In this document: positions 6,421 through 10,142 of the stretch, in pieces
Layout of the letters: the number at the start of each line of letters is the position of its first letter
How positions within the stretch are numbered: position 1 is the first letter of the stretch
DNA from: Comamonas sp. lk
GTDB lineage: Bacteria > Pseudomonadota > Gammaproteobacteria > Burkholderiales > Burkholderiaceae_C
Assembly: GCA_945898105.1 (NCBI GenBank)
Contig: CAMDHL010000057.1
Location: 1 to 10,142 of the forward strand
Reading direction: 5' to 3'
DNA length: 10,142 nucleotides
The notes under the pieces: model-generated
What the model saw: only the letters and a program-made list of their open reading frames with translations
Database searches by the model: none
What the model was told of the DNA's origin: nothing
Program-made: the position numbers and the translations under genes

Positions 6421-7016
6421 AAAGCACTTTCCTGTTCGCCCATCAATTGGGCATCTACGCCATCGCAAATGCAATGGAGCGTCAAAATATGAACTTCTTG
6501 CACGCGTGCGGTACGTTCGTGTGGCACACAAATATGCACATCCGTATCACGCAAAGCCCTGCCTATATTGCCGCCGCCTCGGCCCGTCAAGGCCACCACC
6601 ACCATATCGCGCTGGTGCGCCGCTTCGATAGCCGCCAAAACATTGGCCGAATTGCCGCTGGTAGAAATCGCCAGCAGGACATCACCGGCTTGCCCCAGCG
6701 CTCGCACCTGGCGCGAAAAAATCGAATTGAAATCGTAATCGTTGGCAATCGCGGTAATGATAGACGTATCGGTCGTCAAGGCGATGGCGCCTAGCTCGGG
6801 CCGTTCGCGCTCAAAACGCCCCACAAATTCTGCCGAAAAATGTTGTGCATCGGCCGCCGATCCGCCATTGCCGCAAGCGAGCACTTTGCCGCCGCTGGTC
6901 ACGCTGGCCAATATGGCGCCGATAGCCTGTGCAATAGGTTTACTCAGCACCTGAGCCGCTTGGTACTTCAGGTCGGCACTGTCGATAAAGTGTTGTTCGA
7001 TGCGTTGTTCAAGCAT
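6417..7016 (-). CDS. gmhA: SIS-domain sugar isomerase: phosphoheptose isomerase (GmhA) type in DiaA position
   Basis: Single SIS-domain protein of 199 residues in the GmhA/DiaA family. GmhA converts sedoheptulose 7-phosphate to heptose 7-phosphate for lipopolysaccharide core synthesis. DiaA, a non-enzymatic relative, binds DnaA and times replication initiation. Sequence blocks are [13 protein letters not shown] (48-60), A-I-A-N-D (89-93), [16 protein letters not shown] (111-126) and [11 protein letters not shown] (171-181). His59, Glu63, Gln173 and His181 line up with the E. coli GmhA metal-site residues His61, Glu65, Gln172 and His180 (my recollection of that sequence); E. coli DiaA lacks the Glu and last His. 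The neighbours (yraN upstream, dolP downstream) are those of diaA. I favour an active isomerase but a dual or DnaA-linked role is possible. A 111-base gap separates it from yraN; its ribosome site is poor (AGGG only 2 bases from ATG, GGGAG farther off). Confidence 0.8.
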   Translation of the reverse strand: MLEQRIEQHFIDSADLKYQAAQVLSKPIAQAIGAILASVTSGGKVLACGNGGSAADAQHFSAEFVGRFERERPELGAIALTTDTSIITAIANDYDFNSIFSRQVRALGQAGDVLLAISTSGNSANVLAAIEAAHQRDMVVVALTGRGGGNIGRALRDTDVHICVPHERTARVQEVHILTLHCICDGVDAQLMGEQESAL

Positions 7017-7127
7017 GCCCTGATGATAACTCCCATGAACAAAGCCCCACAGACGTCACCAATAGTCCTCGCAGCAGACCGCATACACGAAAGTATTGGC
7101 GAACTGCGACTTATGGCGAGGCTTGCC

Positions 7128-7526
7128 CTAGCCCGCATCGAAAGCGCCTGGCAGCCAGTGCACGCCATCGTTATCAATTTCCACCACGTCAAAGCGGCAT
7201 GGGGGCAGTCGACTAATGCCCAGCAAGTAGTGCTGCGCGGCACGTACTATGCGTTTTTGTTTTACCCATCCGACACTGGCCGCTGCGCCGCCATGGCGGG
7301 TGCTCAGGCGCTTACGCACCTCCACAAACACCAGCGTACCGTCGGGTCCACGCATCACCAGGTCAATCTCACCACCGCCGCGCCCTGGTGTCCGATAATT
7401 GCGCGTCAGCAGTCGCAGGCCCCTGTCCTGCAAAAACTGCAGGGCTTCGTCCTCGGCGGCATCGCCGATTTTTTTGCTGCTAGGCTGCGCGCTTGGCGCC
7501 CCAAGGAAACCCTTGCGTGATTGCAT
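7128..7526 (-). CDS. yraN: YraN/UPF0102 nuclease-fold protein
   Basis: Member of the UPF0102 (YraN) family, small cytosolic proteins with a restriction-endonuclease-like fold. Function is not settled; in E. coli it neighbours rsmI and diaA. The 132 residues match the family (about 115-135). After a 20-residue variable leader come G-D-A-A-E (21-25), L-Q-D-R-G-L-R-L-L-T-R-N-Y-R (32-45), G-E-I-D-L-V (52-57) and V-F-V-E-V-R-K-R (66-73). Glu25, Glu53, Asp55 and Glu69 form the nuclease-like acidic set, with Arg71 at the position that is Lys in canonical (D/E)xK enzymes. The ATG at 7526 has GGAG (plus-strand 7535-7538) 7 bases upstream, and no other usable start exists before the domain. This start lies within the rsmI coding start, giving a head-to-head overlap. 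Confidence 0.9.
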   Translation of the reverse strand: MQSRKGFLGAPSAQPSSKKIGDAAEDEALQFLQDRGLRLLTRNYRTPGRGGGEIDLVMRGPDGTLVFVEVRKRLSTRHGGAAASVGWVKQKRIVRAAQHYLLGISRLPPCRFDVVEIDNDGVHWLPGAFDAG

Positions 7527-7538
7527 TATTTGACTCCG
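7503..7538. promoter_or_regulatory. Overlapping divergent translation starts of yraN and rsmI
   Basis: The plus strand has AAGGA (7503-7507), then the rsmI GTG at 7517 with a 9-base gap. The minus strand has GGAG (complement of 7535-7538), then the yraN ATG reading down from 7526 with a 7-base gap. The two coding sequences therefore overlap by 7517-7526 at their 5' ends, and each ribosome site lies inside the other gene or its leader. No space remains between them for a promoter, so each promoter should lie in the opposite gene's 5' coding part. Confidence 0.6.
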
Positions 7539-8437
7539 CCCTGAAAGCCGCCCACGAAGCGGCCGGTGCCCAGGATTATCCGAAAAGTGCGCTCTATGTG
7601 GTGGCCACGCCTATCGGAAATCTGGCCGACATAAGCCTGCGTGCCTTGCATGTGCTGGCGCTGGCGGACCACATCGCCTGTGAGGACACACGTCACACCC
7701 GCACCCTGTTGCGCACCTACGGCATCGATAAAAGTAGTGCGCAATTGCTTGCCTTGCACCAGCACAACGAGGCACAAGCGGCCCAAAGTGTGATCGATTT
7801 GCTGCGCCAGGGCGCGCGCGTGGCCTGCGTTAGCGATGCGGGTACGCCCGGTATCAGCGACCCCGGCGCACGCCTGGTGGCGCAAGTACGCGCGCAGGGC
7901 TTGAGAGTCCTGCCCTTACCCGGCGCCAGCAGCGTGACAGCCTTGCTAAGCGCAGCCGGCGCGGTGCAAAGCGGCGAAAGTGATTCAGGCTTTGTATTCG
8001 CGGGATTTTTATCGAGCAAAACCGGCGAGAGGACCCAGGCGCTGCAGGCGCTGGCAGCACAATCGCGCGCCTTCGTGCTGCTGGAGGCTCCGCACCGCAT
8101 GCAAGCGCTTGCGCAGGCACTGGCCGACCTGGGAGCGCGCACACTGACTGTTGGCCGCGAACTGAGCAAGCAGTTTGAAGAAATCTCCAGCATGCGCGCC
8201 GATGCACTTGGCGACTGGCTGGCCGCTGACAGCATGCGTTTGCGCGGTGAATTCACTTTGGTGGTGCACGCCCCCGAAGCGCCACTGGAGACAAAGCAGG
8301 ACGATCGGATCCTGCGCTTGTTGCTGGCCGAGCTGCCCTTAAAAACCGCCGTAAAGTTGGCCGCCGAAATCAGCGGCGAAGCGCGTAATGCGCTCTACGA
8401 ACGAGCCCTCGCGCTGAAACAGCAGGACGCCGGATAA
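7517..8437 (+). CDS. rsmI: 16S rRNA (cytidine1402-2'-O)-methyltransferase RsmI
   Basis: SAM-dependent methyltransferase that adds the 2'-O-methyl group to C1402 of 16S rRNA in the decoding centre, in partnership with RsmH. It belongs to the tetrapyrrole methylase-like fold. From the GTG at 7517 it has 306 residues, against 286 in E. coli. Diagnostic blocks: A-L-Y-V-V-A-T-P-I-G-N-L-A-D (25-38), C-E-D-T-R-H-T (55-61), H-N-E (83-85), V-S-D-A-G-T-P-G-I-S-D-P-G (105-117), L-P-G-A-S-S-V-T-A-L-L, L-L-E-A-P-H-R, and the E-L-S-K-Q-F-E-E motif. GTG is favoured by the AAGGA at 7503-7507; an in-frame TTG at 7493 has no good ribosome site. A downstream start would cut into the first strand of the fold. 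It is divergent from yraN and convergent with purB. Confidence 0.95.
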   Translation: MIALFDSALKAAHEAAGAQDYPKSALYVVATPIGNLADISLRALHVLALADHIACEDTRHTRTLLRTYGIDKSSAQLLALHQHNEAQAAQSVIDLLRQGARVACVSDAGTPGISDPGARLVAQVRAQGLRVLPLPGASSVTALLSAAGAVQSGESDSGFVFAGFLSSKTGERTQALQALAAQSRAFVLLEAPHRMQALAQALADLGARTLTVGRELSKQFEEISSMRADALGDWLAADSMRLRGEFTLVVHAPEAPLETKQDDRILRLLLAELPLKTAVKLAAEISGEARNALYERALALKQQDAG

Positions 8438-8474
8438 ACCTTTATTACCTATTTAGGCGAACGTGGCTGCGCGC

Positions 8475-9918
<1,444 letters not shown>

Positions 9919-10142
9919 ATGAAATTGATAGGCTCTACGTCCAGCCCCTATGTGCGCAAAGTGCGTATCGTCATGGCTGAAAAAAAGCTCGATTACGCAT
10001 TTGTGACCGAGGACGTCTGGGCCGCGAGCACCACCATCGGCCAGTCCAACCCCCTGGGCAAAGTGCCCTGCCTGATCATGGAAGGTGGCGAAGCTTTGTT
10101 TGACTCGCGCGTGATTGTGGAATACCTTGATGCGCTCTCGCC
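9919..10142 (+). CDS. Glutathione S-transferase, YibF-like (3' partial)
   Basis: N-terminal 74 residues of a soluble glutathione S-transferase, cut by the window edge. The thioredoxin-like GSH-binding domain is almost complete: M-K-L-I-G-S-T-S-S-P-Y-V-R-K (1-14) with Ser9 at the catalytic-type position of the S-x-S-P-x-V-R-K motif, the cis-proline loop G-K-V-P (47-50), and F-D-S-R-V-I-V-E-Y-L (61-70), where Asp62-Ser63 normally binds the gamma-glutamyl part of GSH. The pattern resembles E. coli YibF. I chose the ATG at 9919 from the family start; in-frame ATG at 9901 and GTG at 9910 are possible, the latter with GGA 4 bases before it. The substrate is unknown, and the C-terminal helical domain is not in view. 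Confidence 0.87.
   Translation, partial: MKLIGSTSSPYVRKVRIVMAEKKLDYAFVTEDVWAASTTIGQSNPLGKVPCLIMEGGEALFDSRVIVEYLDALS

Noticed and set aside
6421..6531. N-terminal extension of the dolP gene
   Set aside because: It would bury the signal peptide and lipobox and overlap the SIS gene by over 100 bases; the ATGA junction start at 6420 explains everything.
7017..7127. Possible small gene or promoter between yraN and the SIS gene
   Set aside because: A frame crosses this 111-base gap on the minus strand, but it overlaps both genes out of frame, has no domain signal and no convincing promoter hexamers; I see nothing firm in the gap.
6840..7520. 226-residue open frame on the plus strand across the SIS and yraN genes
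   Set aside because: It covers two well-supported minus-strand genes and their spacer; the translation resembles no family and has no ribosome site.
8438..8474. GCGC/GCGC dyad near the purB stop as a terminator
   Set aside because: Only a 4-bp stem around 8471-8484 that runs into coding sequence, with no T-run on either strand.

Overview
The window looks like ordinary, stable core chromosome of a Gram-negative betaproteobacterium. The order Burkholderiales fits well, and a Comamonadaceae-like lineage is my best guess. This is inferred from the GC-rich coding sequence, the Burkholderiales flavour of PilT/PilU, the yggS/pilT divergent pair and the purB/GST divergent pair; no rRNA marker is present to confirm it. 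I see no tRNA, rRNA, insertion sequence, phage gene, CRISPR array or integrase, and coding density is very high.

Left part (1-2487). The window opens inside a penicillin-binding protein 4-type D-alanyl-D-alanine carboxypeptidase/endopeptidase (dacB) with all three serine-peptidase motifs. A 90-residue SemiSWEET sugar transporter follows after 9 bases. These converge on yggS, the PLP-homeostasis protein, on the minus strand; a hairpin with a T-rich tail just past the SemiSWEET stop is a plausible yggS terminator. A very AT-rich 80-base spacer carrying two dyad symmetries separates yggS from the divergent pilT.

Middle part (2488-5692). pilT and pilU, the two retraction ATPases of type IV pili, run in tandem. 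They are followed 39 bases later by a beta-hydroxyacid dehydrogenase of the 3-hydroxyisobutyrate dehydrogenase family. The three could share a transcript.

Right part (5800-8437). On the minus strand come yraN, then a SIS-domain sugar-phosphate isomerase, then a two-BON-domain outer-membrane lipoprotein (DolP/YraP type). rsmI (16S rRNA 2'-O-methyltransferase) is divergent from yraN. This is the E. coli yraL/yraN/yraO/yraP neighbourhood without lpoA (yraM). The SIS protein sits where E. coli has DiaA but keeps the metal-ligand residues of GmhA. Its stop overlaps the dolP start (ATGA), and the yraN and rsmI start codons overlap head to head by about 10 bases.

End (8475-10142). purB (adenylosuccinate lyase) lies on the minus strand. 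Diverging from it is the N-terminal part of a YibF-like glutathione S-transferase, cut by the window edge.

I found no convincing undescribed system. The items worth a second look are family-level deviations (the SIS protein, the dolP tryptophan position, the PilT AIRNLIRE motif) and local gene architecture.
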